64,000 nt of DNA. Origin: Mesorhizobium sp. M8A.F.Ca.ET.218.01.1.1 (GTDB lineage Bacteria > Pseudomonadota > Alphaproteobacteria > Rhizobiales > Rhizobiaceae). The position numbers and the translations under genes were made by a program. The notes under the pieces were generated by a model. The model searched no databases. It was not told the DNA's origin and saw only the letters and a program-made list of their open reading frames with translations. The stretch lies in contig NZ_SRUZ01000003.1 in the NCBI RefSeq assembly GCF_004791165.1, positions 806,001 to 870,000 on the forward strand. Reading direction: 5' to 3'. Below, one piece after another: positions 30,304 through 39,418 of this stretch (the stretch's first letter is position 1; every line of letters starts with the position of its first letter).

Positions 30304-31731
30304 ATGTCCGATCTCGACCTTTGCTACATGCCCGCCAGCGAGGCGTTGCGGCTGTTCAAGGCGAGGAAACTCTCGCCCGTCGAACTGATGCAGGCCACCA
30401 TCCGCCGCGCCGAGGCCACCAAATCGGCGATCAACTGCTTCACCTTCACGCATTTCGAGGAGGCGATGAAGCTGGCCGCGAAAGCGGAGGCGAGATACGC
30501 CAAGGGCGCCAGGACCGGCGCGCTCGAGGGCCTGCCGATCGGCATCAAGGACGAGAGCTATATCAAGGGCAAGCCGACGTCGCATGGCTCGCTGCTGTCC
30601 AGGGATGCCATAAGCGGCCACACCTCGACGATGAATGAGCGCATCATCAAGGCCGGTGGCATCGTCCATGCGCGCACGGCTACGCCCGAATTCAGCTGCG
30701 CCGGTTATACCTGGTCGAAGCGGTGGGGCGTCACCCGCAACCCCTGGAACCGCGACTTCACGCCAGGTGGCTCGTCGGGAGGTTCGGCGGCAACGCTGGC
30801 TTCGGGCACGTCGTCGATCGCCACCGGCTCCGACATTGCCGGATCGATCCGTATTCCGGCGTCGGCCTGCGGTCTCGTCGGCTACAAGCCGCCTTATGGG
30901 CGCAACCCGGACGAGCCGCCCTTCAACCTCGATTTCTATTGCCACACCGGGCCGCTGGCCCGGAACGTCCGGGATGCGATCCTGCTGCAGAATGTCATGG
31001 CGGGGCCGAGTCCACTCGACATCGCCACGCTTCGCCCGAAGCTGCGGCTGCCGCTCGATTACCAGCCGATCAAGGGCTGGAAGATTGCCTTCTCGATGGA
31101 CCTGGGCTCTTTCGAGGTCGACGCCGACGTCCGCGGCAACATGCTTGCCGCCTGCGACGTGTTCCGCTCGCTTGGGGCAACGGTCGAGGAAGTCGATCTC
31201 GGCTGGGATGACGGGGTGCTCAAGGCAGGAATGGCCTATCTGGAGCATCTTTTCGGCGCTTCGCTGTCGCAACTGCTTGCCGAGCACGGCAGCGACATGA
31301 CCAGCTATGCCAGGCGGTTTGCCGAGGATGGGCAAAAATCCAAGGCCACCGACTTCGTCGCGACACTGGATGTGGCAGCACGGATGTATCAGACGCTGGG
31401 TCCGCTGCTGGAGACCTACAATGTGCTGATCTGCCCGACGAACGCGCTTCCCGCGGTGCCGGCGGAGTTCGACCAGACCACGGGAACCGTCGAGATCAAC
31501 GGTAGAGAGGTGAACCCTTCGCTGGGCTGGGTGATGACGACGCCGTTCAACATGATGAGCCGCTGTCCGGTGCTTTCCATGCCGTCGGGGCGGGCGGCAA
31601 GCGGCGTGCCGACGGGCTTCCAGATCGTCGGCCGCACCTATAGCGATGCCGATGTCTTCCGGGCCGCGATGGCCTATGAAACGGCACAGGGGCAATGGTA
31701 CACAAGCGCCGGAACGCGCCCATCGCTTTGA
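30304..31731 (+). CDS. Amidase signature family hydrolase
   Basis: A 475-residue amidase-signature enzyme with the complete Ser-cisSer-Lys triad: K82 in PIGIKDESY, S157 in TPGGSSGGSAA and nucleophile S181 in GSDIAGSIRIPASACG. No signal peptide, so cytoplasmic. It hydrolyses an amide or carbamoyl substrate that cannot be named from sequence. ATG 30304 follows GCGGGAG. The flanking binding protein and TetR regulator suggest it acts on the imported ligand. Confidence 0.9.
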   Translation: MSDLDLCYMPASEALRLFKARKLSPVELMQATIRRAEATKSAINCFTFTHFEEAMKLAAKAEARYAKGARTGALEGLPIGIKDESYIKGKPTSHGSLLSRDAISGHTSTMNERIIKAGGIVHARTATPEFSCAGYTWSKRWGVTRNPWNRDFTPGGSSGGSAATLASGTSSIATGSDIAGSIRIPASACGLVGYKPPYGRNPDEPPFNLDFYCHTGPLARNVRDAILLQNVMAGPSPLDIATLRPKLRLPLDYQPIKGWKIAFSMDLGSFEVDADVRGNMLAACDVFRSLGATVEEVDLGWDDGVLKAGMAYLEHLFGASLSQLLAEHGSDMTSYARRFAEDGQKSKATDFVATLDVAARMYQTLGPLLETYNVLICPTNALPAVPAEFDQTTGTVEINGREVNPSLGWVMTTPFNMMSRCPVLSMPSGRAASGVPTGFQIVGRTYSDADVFRAAMAYETAQGQWYTSAGTRPSL

Positions 31732-31759
31732 TCTGGCGATGCAAGGGAAATTGACGAAG

Positions 31760-32455
31760 ATGGTGCAACGCAAAGCTACGGCAAAGCGCACGGTCGCGAC
31801 AGCCAAGGGCAGGGCTTCGGCCAATGACGCCGCGCCCAAGGACCGCCGCCGCGAGCGCGGCGAAGCCAGCGTGCAGCGCATTCTCGACGCCACAATCGAG
31901 CTCATCGCTGAGGAGGGGCTGGCGAGCGTCACCATGCAGCGTATCGCCGAGCATGTCGGCTCGTCCAACGCCCTGGTGGTCTTTCACTTCCGCAGCAAGG
32001 AGAATTTGTTCAGGGCAGTGCTTCAGTATCTCAGCGATCAATATGACGCGCTGTGGCTCGCCCTGGTGCGGGCGCCCGGCCTGACGCCGGTCGAAAGGCT
32101 GCTGGGAGCAGTAGACTGCGCGCAACGCTTTGCCCGGCAGCATCCGAAATGGGTGTCGGTCTTTGTCGTGTTCTCCAGCGACCGCAAGAGCATGCAGATT
32201 TACAATGAAATCGGCCTGCCCAGCGATCTCGCCTACACCGCCGAAGCGCGGGAACTGCTGGTCGAGATTGCGCGCGACGGGGGTTACGGCGGCGTCGACA
32301 TCCACACGCTGTCGGAGAGCCTGAATTACCTCGTTCACGGAGCATGGTACTGGGATCACCTCAACCCGTCCGGCCGCGACACCGACGTGCTGCGCAAGAC
32401 CATGCTGCTGCTGCTGCATCAGGCCTTTCCACGGCATTTCGACTTGCTGCGGTAA
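31760..32455 (+). CDS. TetR family regulator (BetI-like)
   Basis: A regulator of about 231 residues. After a basic N-terminal arm, the HTH is ATIELIAEEGLASVTMQRIAEHVGSSNALVVFHFRSKENLF, where VVFHFRSKE replaces the usual YYHFxSKE end of TetR recognition. The C-terminal half (QYLSDQYDALWLALV to HGAWYWDHLNPSGRDTD) resembles BetI-type ligand domains. It lies 28 bases past the amidase and probably controls that operon. ATG 31739 is an alternative start. Its stop faces the hydrolase stop on the other strand 9 bases away. Confidence 0.85.
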   Translation: MVQRKATAKRTVATAKGRASANDAAPKDRRRERGEASVQRILDATIELIAEEGLASVTMQRIAEHVGSSNALVVFHFRSKENLFRAVLQYLSDQYDALWLALVRAPGLTPVERLLGAVDCAQRFARQHPKWVSVFVVFSSDRKSMQIYNEIGLPSDLAYTAEARELLVEIARDGGYGGVDIHTLSESLNYLVHGAWYWDHLNPSGRDTDVLRKTMLLLLHQAFPRHFDLLR

Positions 32456-32464
32456 ACTCGCCCC

Positions 32465-33226
32465 TCAAGGGCTCTGCCGCAGATGGCAGCCGGCCTGCCG
32501 CTTCCGCGCCAGGTATTCGTCGATCAACTGGAGGTAGCGCACCTTTCCGAAGCTCGGGAAATGGCCGCCATGCACGACTGAGACGTCGAGATCGCGCATG
32601 GCGAGCAGTGTCGCCATGTAGTCGGAAATATCCGAGTGGTAGACATCATCGATCAGCGGGCCGTCATAGATGATGTCGCCGGACAGCAGGATGCCGGTCT
32701 TCTTCTCGTACAGCGCAATGCCGCCGGGCGAATGGCCTGGCGTGTGGACGACCTCGAAGGCGCGGTCGCCGAGATCGATGATGTCGCCATGCGCGAGCAG
32801 ACGGCCGGCCGGCGCGGGCTGGATGCGGTAGCGTGCTGTTTCCCAGCCTTTTGGCTGGCGGTCGAACATGTCGTCGGTCGCATAGGTACCTGCAGCGGTC
32901 CATTCGTTGCGAGGATCGGCCAGGATTGCCGCTTCAGCCCCATGCACGCAGCGATCGGGGAATTCATGGTGGCAGCCGATATGGTCGAAATGCGTGTGGC
33001 TGGCGACGCAGGTCAGCTTGCGCTCGCTCACCAGGGGCACATGGGTGCGCAGGCTGAAATGGCCGAGACCACTGTCGAACAGGAGATCGCGGTCGCGGCC
33101 GCGCACATGCCACATGTTGCAGCGGAAGAACGGCTTGATCCAGGGCTCGTGGATCAGCGTGATGCCGTCGGCCATGCGGATGGTCTCGTACCAGTCCGGT
33201 GCGTCGATGACCGCGAGCATGCCCAT
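32465..33226 (-). CDS. Metallo-beta-lactamase-fold hydrolase
   Basis: A 253-residue MBL-fold protein with the zinc signature SHTHFDHIGCHHEF, then VHTPGHSPGGIALYE (third His), LLSGDIIYDGP (bridging Asp) and VVHGGHFPSF (last His). Relatives include lactonases, glyoxalase II and quorum-quenching enzymes; the substrate is not set. It starts 2 bases after the ATPase stop, as last gene of the PotDBCA-like operon, so it probably handles the imported compound. ATG 33220 is an alternative start. Confidence 0.88.
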   Translation of the reverse strand: MGMLAVIDAPDWYETIRMADGITLIHEPWIKPFFRCNMWHVRGRDRDLLFDSGLGHFSLRTHVPLVSERKLTCVASHTHFDHIGCHHEFPDRCVHGAEAAILADPRNEWTAAGTYATDDMFDRQPKGWETARYRIQPAPAGRLLAHGDIIDLGDRAFEVVHTPGHSPGGIALYEKKTGILLSGDIIYDGPLIDDVYHSDISDYMATLLAMRDLDVSVVHGGHFPSFGKVRYLQLIDEYLARKRQAGCHLRQSP

Positions 33227-33228
33227 GT

Positions 33229-34293
33229 TCAATCCGCCAGCAGGATGATCTGGTCGGTATCGCACGAAATCGCCACCGTGTCGCCCGGCCGGACAGTGGC
33301 GGTAGCGGGCAGCTTGGCGATGAACTGCAAGGAGGGTTCTTCGACGGACGTCGCAAGCATGCGCTTGAAACTGCCCTGGAAGACGACGTCGCTCACGTCC
33401 GCCTTGCCGAGCTTCGTGCCACCCGAAGTCGTGCCCAGCACGAGGTGCTCAGGCCGTATGGCCAATGCGGCCGCCGACCCCAACGGCAACGCACTGGGCA
33501 GCAACACCGGTCCGACCGGCGTCGCGACGGTGCTCGTCCGGTCCCCGGTCTCCACGACCGTGCCGGCAAGGATCGTGCTCTCGCCCATGAAGGTCGCGGA
33601 AAAGCGCGTCGCCGGCCTGGCATAGACGCGCTCGGGCGGCCCTTCGTCCTCGATGCGGCCGTCATTCATCACCACGCAATGGTCGGCCAGCGCCATCGCT
33701 TCTTCCTGGTCGTGGGTGACATGAATGAAGGCGGTGCCGACGCGCTTCTGGATCGCCTTCAATTCGTCCTGCATCTGGCGGCGCAGTTTGAGGTCGAGCG
33801 CGCCGAGCGGCTCATCGAGCAGGAGCACTGCCGGCTCGATGACCAGCGCGCGCGCCAATGCGACGCGCTGGCGCTGGCCGCCGGAAAGATGGTGCGGCTT
33901 CTTGTCGAAGGCGGCGGCCAGCCCCACCAGTGCCAGGGCTTCGCGTGCTTTTGCCGCCCGCGTCGCGCCGTCGACACCCTGCATGCGCAGGCCGAAGCCG
34001 ACATTGCCGCCGACGCTCATATGCGGGAACAGCGCATAATCCTGGAAGACCGTCGTCGTCGGGCGCTTGGCCGGCGGCACGAAGGTGCAGTCCTGGCCGC
34101 GGATGAGAACCTTGCCTTCGCTGGGGTTGACGAAGCCCCCGAGAATGGAGAGCAGCGTCGTCTTGCCGGAGCCCGAGGGTCCGAGCAGGATCGTATAGCT
34201 GCCGGTCTCTATCGTCAGCGAGACGCTTTTCAGCACGGGATGCTGGCCGAAGCGGTGCGAGACGTCGCGGATATCGACCAGGGGCGCGTTCAT
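33229..34293 (-). CDS. ABC transporter ATP-binding protein, PotA-like
   Basis: A 354-residue ATPase of the spermidine/putrescine (CUT1-like) group: Walker A GPSGSGKTT, Q-loop FQDYALFPHM, signature LSGGQRQRVALARAL, Walker B VLLLDEPLGALD, H-loop HVTHDQEEAM and a C-terminal TOBE domain (from about 240). It drives the two adjacent permeases. Its ATG overlaps the preceding permease stop as ATGA (34290-34293), indicating translational coupling. Confidence 0.95.
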   Translation of the reverse strand: MNAPLVDIRDVSHRFGQHPVLKSVSLTIETGSYTILLGPSGSGKTTLLSILGGFVNPSEGKVLIRGQDCTFVPPAKRPTTTVFQDYALFPHMSVGGNVGFGLRMQGVDGATRAAKAREALALVGLAAAFDKKPHHLSGGQRQRVALARALVIEPAVLLLDEPLGALDLKLRRQMQDELKAIQKRVGTAFIHVTHDQEEAMALADHCVVMNDGRIEDEGPPERVYARPATRFSATFMGESTILAGTVVETGDRTSTVATPVGPVLLPSALPLGSAAALAIRPEHLVLGTTSGGTKLGKADVSDVVFQGSFKRMLATSVEEPSLQFIAKLPATATVRPGDTVAISCDTDQIILLAD

Positions 34294-35072
34294 GCCGGCT
34301 TTCTCCGCAGCAAGGTCAGTTCGAAGAACACCACCAGCACGATCGAGACGGCAAAGACGAGCGACCCGACGGCATTGGTCTTGGGGTTGAGGCCGGAGCG
34401 CAGCAGGTTCCAGATTTCCACCGGCAGCGTGGTGTCGAAGCGGGTGAGCAGGAAGGAGATAACGAACTCATCCCAGGAGAAGGTCATCGACAGGAAGAAG
34501 CCGGCGAAAATGGCCGGCGCCATCACCGGCACGCTGATCAGCAGCAGCACCTTCCATTCAGGCGCGCCAAGATCGCGTGCGGCGCGCTCGATGTTGATCT
34601 GGTGGTCGCCCATCTGGCTGTAGATGATGGCAAAACACAGCGGCAGGTTGATCACGACATGGCCGATGCCGGCGGCAAGCAGCGACTTCGGCACGCCGGC
34701 CCAGTTGAACAGCACCAAAAGCCCCATGCCGATGATGAGGTAGCTCACCGTCAACGGCAGTGTGATCAGCCCGCGCAGCAGACCCGAGCCGGGCAGCACA
34801 AAACGCGCGAAACCCCAGGCCGAAAGGAAGCTGAGCGTGACGGCGGTGGCCGAGGAAAGCACCGCGACCGACAGCGAATTGACGAGTGCCGACGTCAGCC
34901 GCCTATCTGAGAGAACAGCCTCGTACCAGCGCAGCGACGGGCCGGTGAATGGCGGAATCGGGAAGGAGGTCGATTGCAGCGAGAACAGCACCAGCACGAC
35001 GACCGGCAGGAAGATGAAGCCATAGACGGCAAGCGCGTAAATCCACGAAGCGATGCGGACAATCCTGTGCAT
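34290..35072 (-). CDS. ABC transporter permease, PotC-like
   Basis: A 260-residue inner membrane permease with about six helices (YALAVYGFIFLPVVVLVLFS, LITLPLTVSYLIIGMGLLVL, VFAVSIVLVVFFELTLL) and the EAA coupling loop ERAARDLGAPEWKVLLLISVPVMAPAI that docks on the ATPase. ATG 35072 lies 2 bases after the upstream permease stop. The frame stays open upstream, but that part is an out-of-frame shadow of the partner permease. Confidence 0.93.
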   Translation of the reverse strand: MHRIVRIASWIYALAVYGFIFLPVVVLVLFSLQSTSFPIPPFTGPSLRWYEAVLSDRRLTSALVNSLSVAVLSSATAVTLSFLSAWGFARFVLPGSGLLRGLITLPLTVSYLIIGMGLLVLFNWAGVPKSLLAAGIGHVVINLPLCFAIIYSQMGDHQINIERAARDLGAPEWKVLLLISVPVMAPAIFAGFFLSMTFSWDEFVISFLLTRFDTTLPVEIWNLLRSGLNPKTNAVGSLVFAVSIVLVVFFELTLLRRKPA

Positions 35073-35074
35073 GC

Positions 35075-35920
35075 TCAGGCCCGCTCGATCTTCAGCCAGC
35101 GGGCGCAGGCGAGGTAGGCAATGGTGACGACCGCCATCAGGATGATCGACAGCGCCGAGGCCAGCGGAAAGTCGCCGCGACGGCCGATCTGCATCATCAC
35201 CAACTGCGGCATCAGAAGCTCGTTGTTGCCGCCGAGGATTTGCGGTGTGATGTAGTCGCCGATGCACAGCACGAAGGTGAGGAACGCGCCCACCATGATG
35301 CCCGGCAAGGTCAGCGGCAGGATGACATGCAGGAAGGTGCGCACCGGCCCGGCGCCGAGATCGGCGGCGGCCTTGCGGTAGCTCGGGCTGAGCTGCTTCA
35401 GATTGGCGAAGATGGTCAGCGTCAAAAGCATGACGAAGAAATGCACGAAGCCGGTGACGGTGGCCAAGCGCGTATTGGCGAGCTGCAGCGGCTCGCTGAT
35501 CAGGCCAGAACCGGTCAACGCGCGGTTGATGACGCCGTTCTGCGCCAGCACCAGCAGCCACGAATAGGAGCGCACGACATAGGAGGTCCAGAACGGCAGC
35601 ACGGCCAGCATCAGCGCCAGCCGCTGCCAGCGCTCCGGCACCTGTTCGGCCAGGATCCAGGCGAAGGGATAGGCGAGCAGCACGGAGACCACGGTGACGA
35701 TGGCGGTGACCTGCAGCGAGTTCACCATCGCCTGCCAGTAGGAGGGATTGCTGAAGAACTGGCTGTAGTTGGCAAGCGTGAAGCCGCCGTTCTCATGCGA
35801 CGTGAGGCTCGAAAACCCCATGGCCACGAACGGGAGCACGAAGAACAGCAGCGTCCAGCCCAGTGCCGGCGTGACCAGCGCCCAGGGCAGGGCACGCCCG
35901 CTGTTTCCTGTCGAGTTCAT
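35075..35920 (-). CDS. ABC transporter permease, PotB-like
   Basis: A 281-residue permease: first helix LVTPALGWTLLFFVLPFVAMG, a periplasmic segment, then helices including VVSVLLAYPFAWILAEQV and FVHFFVMLLTLTIFANL, with the EAA loop YRKAAADLGAGPVRTFLHVILPLTLPGI. ATG 35920 (MNSTGN) gives the normal N-terminus and lies 13 bases after the binding-protein stop. Second gene of the operon. Confidence 0.93.
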   Translation of the reverse strand: MNSTGNSGRALPWALVTPALGWTLLFFVLPFVAMGFSSLTSHENGGFTLANYSQFFSNPSYWQAMVNSLQVTAIVTVVSVLLAYPFAWILAEQVPERWQRLALMLAVLPFWTSYVVRSYSWLLVLAQNGVINRALTGSGLISEPLQLANTRLATVTGFVHFFVMLLTLTIFANLKQLSPSYRKAAADLGAGPVRTFLHVILPLTLPGIMVGAFLTFVLCIGDYITPQILGGNNELLMPQLVMMQIGRRGDFPLASALSIILMAVVTIAYLACARWLKIERA

Positions 35921-35933
35921 GAGCCGCGGTCGC

Positions 35934-37019
35934 TCACTTGGCCTGCAGCATTTCGGTCCACATATCCTGCATCTTCTTGTCGAGATCGGCATTCGGCGCC
36001 GGATAGGCCTGCGCACGGGCGAGGAAGCCAGGCTGCTCGTCGAAGCGCAGGACCTTCTTTTGGTCATCGGTCAGTGTGGCCTTGGTGTTGGACGGCATGC
36101 CCCAGTAGCAGGACGACGTGGCAAGGCGCGCCTGGCCTTCCGGGCTCATGATGTACTGGATGAATTTCAGCGCCATGTCCTTGTTCTTGGAATCCTTGAA
36201 CATGGCGAGCGACTGCGACCACAGCACCGCACCCTCTTTCGGAATGGAGAAGTCCAGCGCCGGGTTTTCCTTCGCAAGGCCTGCCGTCACCCATTCGCCG
36301 CCGCCGACCAATATGTCGACCTCGCCGGTCGCTAGCGCCGTCTGGCTGGCGGTGACTTCACCGACCAGCTTCGCATTGGCCTTCATCTTGAGAAGCTCTG
36401 CCTTGAGGGCGGGCAGATCGGCTTCGCCGAGGTCGGCCGTCTTCTTGCCGATGGCGAGAGCGGCCATGCCGATCACGGGAAGATAGTAGTCGTAGATGGC
36501 GACCTTGCCCTTGTATTTGTCGCTGCTCAGCGACGCCAAGGACTGCATGTCGGCCGGGTCGACCTTGGTCTTGTTGAAGCCGATCGTGTTGTAGCCGAAC
36601 TTTTCGGTGATGCCGTAGCGCTTGCCGCCGACGACGGTCGATCCGTCCATCTTCACCTGCGGGAAGAGGTCGGCGAAGGGCAGCTTGTCTTCCGGCAGCG
36701 GCTCGAACAGGCCCTTTTCGACGCCGCGCGGCACGTCGATGCTGTCGATCACCATCACGTCCCAATCGCCCGGCTGCGACTGCTCGACAATGGCGAGGCC
36801 GGCGCCGGTGCCTTCGAATTCCTTGACGTTGACCTTGACGTTGTTGGCGGCCTCGAAGGGCTGCAGCAGCGCCGGATCGGAATGATCGCACCAGATCAAC
36901 GCGTTGAGATCGGCGGCCTCGGCAAGGCTGCCCGCCGCAAGCAGCAATGCCGTGGCGGCGCACGCTGCGTGCAGCTGGCGTTTCAGGACGGAAAGCGGAT
37001 TTCCGGATTTGATGGACAT
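35934..37019 (-). CDS. ABC transporter substrate-binding protein, PotD-like
   Basis: A 361-residue periplasmic binding protein, first gene of the minus-strand operon. Signal peptide about 1-35 (LHAACAATALLLAAGSLAEA). The mature part begins ADLNALIWCDHSDPALLQPFE, followed by VKVNVKEFEGTGAGLAIVE, WDVMVIDSIDVPRGVEKGLFEPL, GKRYGITEKFGYNTIGFNKTK and QYIMSPEGQARLA. Clearly a type-2 periplasmic binding fold of the polyamine/iron-type group; only distantly similar to the protein at 29172, so a different ligand is plausible. AGGGAG precedes ATG 37019. Confidence 0.9.
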   Translation of the reverse strand: MSIKSGNPLSVLKRQLHAACAATALLLAAGSLAEAADLNALIWCDHSDPALLQPFEAANNVKVNVKEFEGTGAGLAIVEQSQPGDWDVMVIDSIDVPRGVEKGLFEPLPEDKLPFADLFPQVKMDGSTVVGGKRYGITEKFGYNTIGFNKTKVDPADMQSLASLSSDKYKGKVAIYDYYLPVIGMAALAIGKKTADLGEADLPALKAELLKMKANAKLVGEVTASQTALATGEVDILVGGGEWVTAGLAKENPALDFSIPKEGAVLWSQSLAMFKDSKNKDMALKFIQYIMSPEGQARLATSSCYWGMPSNTKATLTDDQKKVLRFDEQPGFLARAQAYPAPNADLDKKMQDMWTEMLQAK

Positions 37020-37057
37020 CGAGTGTTCTCCCTTGCCTTTATGGCTTCTTGCAAAAA

Positions 37058-37086
37058 ATTGAACCAATTCTAAAATTGAGTCAATT
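37058..37086. promoter_or_regulatory. Twin palindromes, candidate TetR operator
   Basis: Two related sites lie between the divergent potD-like and tetR genes: ATTGAACCAATT (37058-37069) and ATTGAGTCAATT (37075-37086), 17 bases apart centre to centre. ATTGAGTCAAT is a perfect palindrome about a central G; the other differs at two positions. The surrounding 50 bases are AT-rich. The arrangement fits an operator for the adjacent TetR repressor controlling both directions; binding is inferred. Confidence 0.6.
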
Positions 37087-37110
37087 CGATTTTTGTGGCA
37101 AGAGGCTGAT

Positions 37111-37725
37111 ATGAGCGGATTGCGGGCACGGCAAAAGGCGGACCGTCACAGGCGCATCATCGAGGCTGCGGCGGCACTTTTCCGCGAGGCCGGCTATGAG
37201 GGCGCCAAGATCGAGGCGATCGCCGCGCAGGCCGAAGTGTCGATCGGCACCATCTACAATTACTACCAGAACAAGGGCGACATCCTCGGCGCCATCGTCT
37301 CGCTGGAGGTCAACGAGGTGCTCAATGCCGGGCGCGGCGTGGTCGCCCGACCGCCGGCCAATGTCGGCGATGCGCTGGACACGCTGATCGGCATCTATAT
37401 CGAGCACTCGCTGCACTATCTCAGCAAGGAGATGTGGCGGCAGGCAATGGCGATCTCGACGCAATTGCCCGACAGCCCGTTCGGCCAGGCTTACACCGGC
37501 CTCGACCGCTCGCTCACCGAACAGATCCGCGCGCTGATCGCCCGGCTGCAGGAGATTGGCCTGGTGCGGCAGGACATCGACGGCGCGGCGCTTGGCGAAC
37601 TGATCTTCAACAACATGAACATGATGTTCATCGAATTCGTGAAACGCGAAGAGGCTAGGATACCGGAGCTGAGGGCAGCGATACGCAGGCAGAACAGGAT
37701 ATTGGTGGCGGCGATTGGAGTGTGA
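37111..37725 (+). CDS. TetR family regulator divergent from the ABC operon
   Basis: A 204-residue TetR regulator. The N-terminal HTH is IIEAAAALFREAGYEGAKIEAIAAQAEVSIGTIYNYYQNKGDIL, and the C-terminal domain is helical. ATG 37111 follows AGAGG. It is divergent from the potD-like gene across 91 bases that contain two palindromes; autoregulation and repression of the transporter operon are the simplest inference. Ligand unknown, possibly the transported compound. Confidence 0.9.
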   Translation: MSGLRARQKADRHRRIIEAAAALFREAGYEGAKIEAIAAQAEVSIGTIYNYYQNKGDILGAIVSLEVNEVLNAGRGVVARPPANVGDALDTLIGIYIEHSLHYLSKEMWRQAMAISTQLPDSPFGQAYTGLDRSLTEQIRALIARLQEIGLVRQDIDGAALGELIFNNMNMMFIEFVKREEARIPELRAAIRRQNRILVAAIGV

Positions 37726-37849
37726 GGGAGTCAGGAGCAGGCAGGAGAAGTCGTCGCTTCGGCGTCACACGTCGTCTTACCCAAAGCTTGGCCCTTGAGT
37801 TGAGTTTGAAATCTGATACAACTTAGAGGGGCATAAAAGGGAGGGGTAA

Positions 37850-38419
37850 ATGGGGGCGTTTTCCATCTGGCATTGGGTGATCGTGCTGCTGTTGATCGGC
37901 GTGCCTGTTTTCTTTGCTGTTCGATCAGCCGCGAAGCCGTCACAGAATCCTGAGGCTCTTGTGGGCTTCGGCGGCTGGCTGATGCTGCTGGCTATCGGTC
38001 AGACATTGTCACCGCTGCGCACACTCGCCGACTTCGCCAGCTCGGCCGACGGCTACCAGCAACTCATGATCCTCCCGAATGGCTCCCTGGCCGTGTATGG
38101 CGAGGTTGCTCTTAATCTGGCATTCCTGGCGCTTCAGCTGGTAGTGCTCGTTTCGATGCTGCGGCGAAGCCATCGCTTCCCGCAATTGTTTCTGCTTCAG
38201 TGGCTTGCGATCCCTGTCGTCTTTGTCCTGGACACGATCTGGATTGCCTCCATTCTCGGCGTTGCGGTGAACCAAGTGCTCGCAGGCAATGCGCTGGCGG
38301 CGCCGATAGCCTCGTTTGTTGGGACAGGCATCTGGGTCGCTTATGTCTACAGGTCCGTCAGGGTGCGGAATACGTTCACCAGGACGAACGTATCTGCCCA
38401 GCCAGCGAGTGCTTCATAG
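37850..38419 (+). CDS. DUF2569 membrane protein
   Basis: A 189-residue integral membrane protein with about five helices: HWVIVLLLIGVPVFFAV, then the DUF2569 signature GFGGWLMLLAIGQTLSPLRTL, followed by VALNLAFLALQLVVLVSML, LLQWLAIPVVFVLDTIWIASIL and APIASFVGTGIWVAYVYRSVRVRNTF, the usual family end. Function unknown. Very strong AAAGGGAGGGG ribosome binding site. Confidence 0.85.
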   Translation: MGAFSIWHWVIVLLLIGVPVFFAVRSAAKPSQNPEALVGFGGWLMLLAIGQTLSPLRTLADFASSADGYQQLMILPNGSLAVYGEVALNLAFLALQLVVLVSMLRRSHRFPQLFLLQWLAIPVVFVLDTIWIASILGVAVNQVLAGNALAAPIASFVGTGIWVAYVYRSVRVRNTFTRTNVSAQPASAS

Positions 38420-38487
38420 GGAATTGCACTCGCACCGAGCAGCATGCGACGCTCACCGATCACGGCCTGAAAGGCACGTTTGCAGGG

Positions 38488-38991
38488 TCAAGGGGCGGCA
38501 TCTTGCCCAGCCCTGACCATCACATAGTCCTCGAAATGATACGGGCCCATTTGCACGGGTTCCAAACTCTCAATTGCAAAGCCTTGCGACTTGTAGAATA
38601 CGATAGCTGTCTCATTGCGTTCGCTTACGTAAAGGGCCTGCGGGTGCTGCCTCCCGTAATGGTTCCTGATCGCCGCGATAAACCGCTTTCCGAGCCCCAT
38701 GCCCCGAACGGACCGCAGCAGATAGAGTTTCTTGATCCACAGGCGTCCGTCTTTCAAGTAGGCCGACGCATAGCCAACGTCTTTCCCGTCAACCGAGGCG
38801 ATCCAGTACAGGTGGCCTCGATCGCGGATGTCCGCACCAAGCGTGTCAAGCGAATACATGTCCGCTACCATTGGCGGGATCAGCTCGGCGCCAATCAGCG
38901 GCGCATAGTGCGCTGGCCAGATGACCAGGGCCAAGTCCCGGACCCGGTTGAGACCTGCCGCGTCGATCTGTGTAATGTCGGCGTTCGCCAT
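38488..38991 (-). CDS. GNAT family N-acetyltransferase
   Basis: A 167-residue acetyltransferase. Motif A is KLYLLRSVRGMGLGKRFIAAI (RGMGLG acetyl-CoA loop), and the downstream part is RNHYGRQHPQALYVSERNETAIVFYKSQGF, the typical NxxAxxFYxKxGF end. ATG 38991 follows GGGGCTGGGG; an in-frame ATG at 39015 is also possible. Substrate unknown. Confidence 0.87.
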   Translation of the reverse strand: MANADITQIDAAGLNRVRDLALVIWPAHYAPLIGAELIPPMVADMYSLDTLGADIRDRGHLYWIASVDGKDVGYASAYLKDGRLWIKKLYLLRSVRGMGLGKRFIAAIRNHYGRQHPQALYVSERNETAIVFYKSQGFAIESLEPVQMGPYHFEDYVMVRAGQDAAP

Positions 38992-39015
38992 GTCCCCAGC
39001 CCCTGTGAAATCCAT

Positions 39016-39418
39016 TACCCCGGCTGAACATTACGCAGGGCAACCGCGCACGCAAGACGGTGTTCGTGGAAGTCCGGCGCCAAGGGTATCCTCACACAAA
39101 CACCAGATAGAAGGGTCGCCTGCAAATGCACGCATTCTGCAGTATCAAACAGGCGCTAGCTCAGTAGGCCGACAACTAATCCGCAATGAATTCAATAATC
39201 AACGATGCCATCATTGCAAACGGTCGTTGTTAGGGGAATCGTGGGGTAAACTTGCCTATTCTGGGGGGAGGAAGCCCCACGCCATCCCCTCAGAACCCGG
39301 ACGGGCCTAATTCCGAAGGCCCGTAGCGGCCTACCTCGCACCCCTTATCGCACTTTCGTGTATAGCAATAGAGCGATCAATATGTTTGTGTATCCTGCAG
39401 CAAAGAGGGGAGGATTGC
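39016..39418. other. AT-shifted intergenic region
   Basis: About 400 bases between the GNAT gene and the AT-rich secreted-protein gene. No gene supported. Composition falls in GC from about 39100 onward, marking the left edge of a compositionally foreign stretch. A GCTAGCTCAGTAGG string at about 39152 looks like a tRNA D-arm but has no matching stems. Confidence 0.45.

Noticed and set aside
39150..39175. GCTAGCTCAGTAGG string resembling a tRNA D-arm
   Set aside because: No acceptor, anticodon or T-arm can be paired around it.
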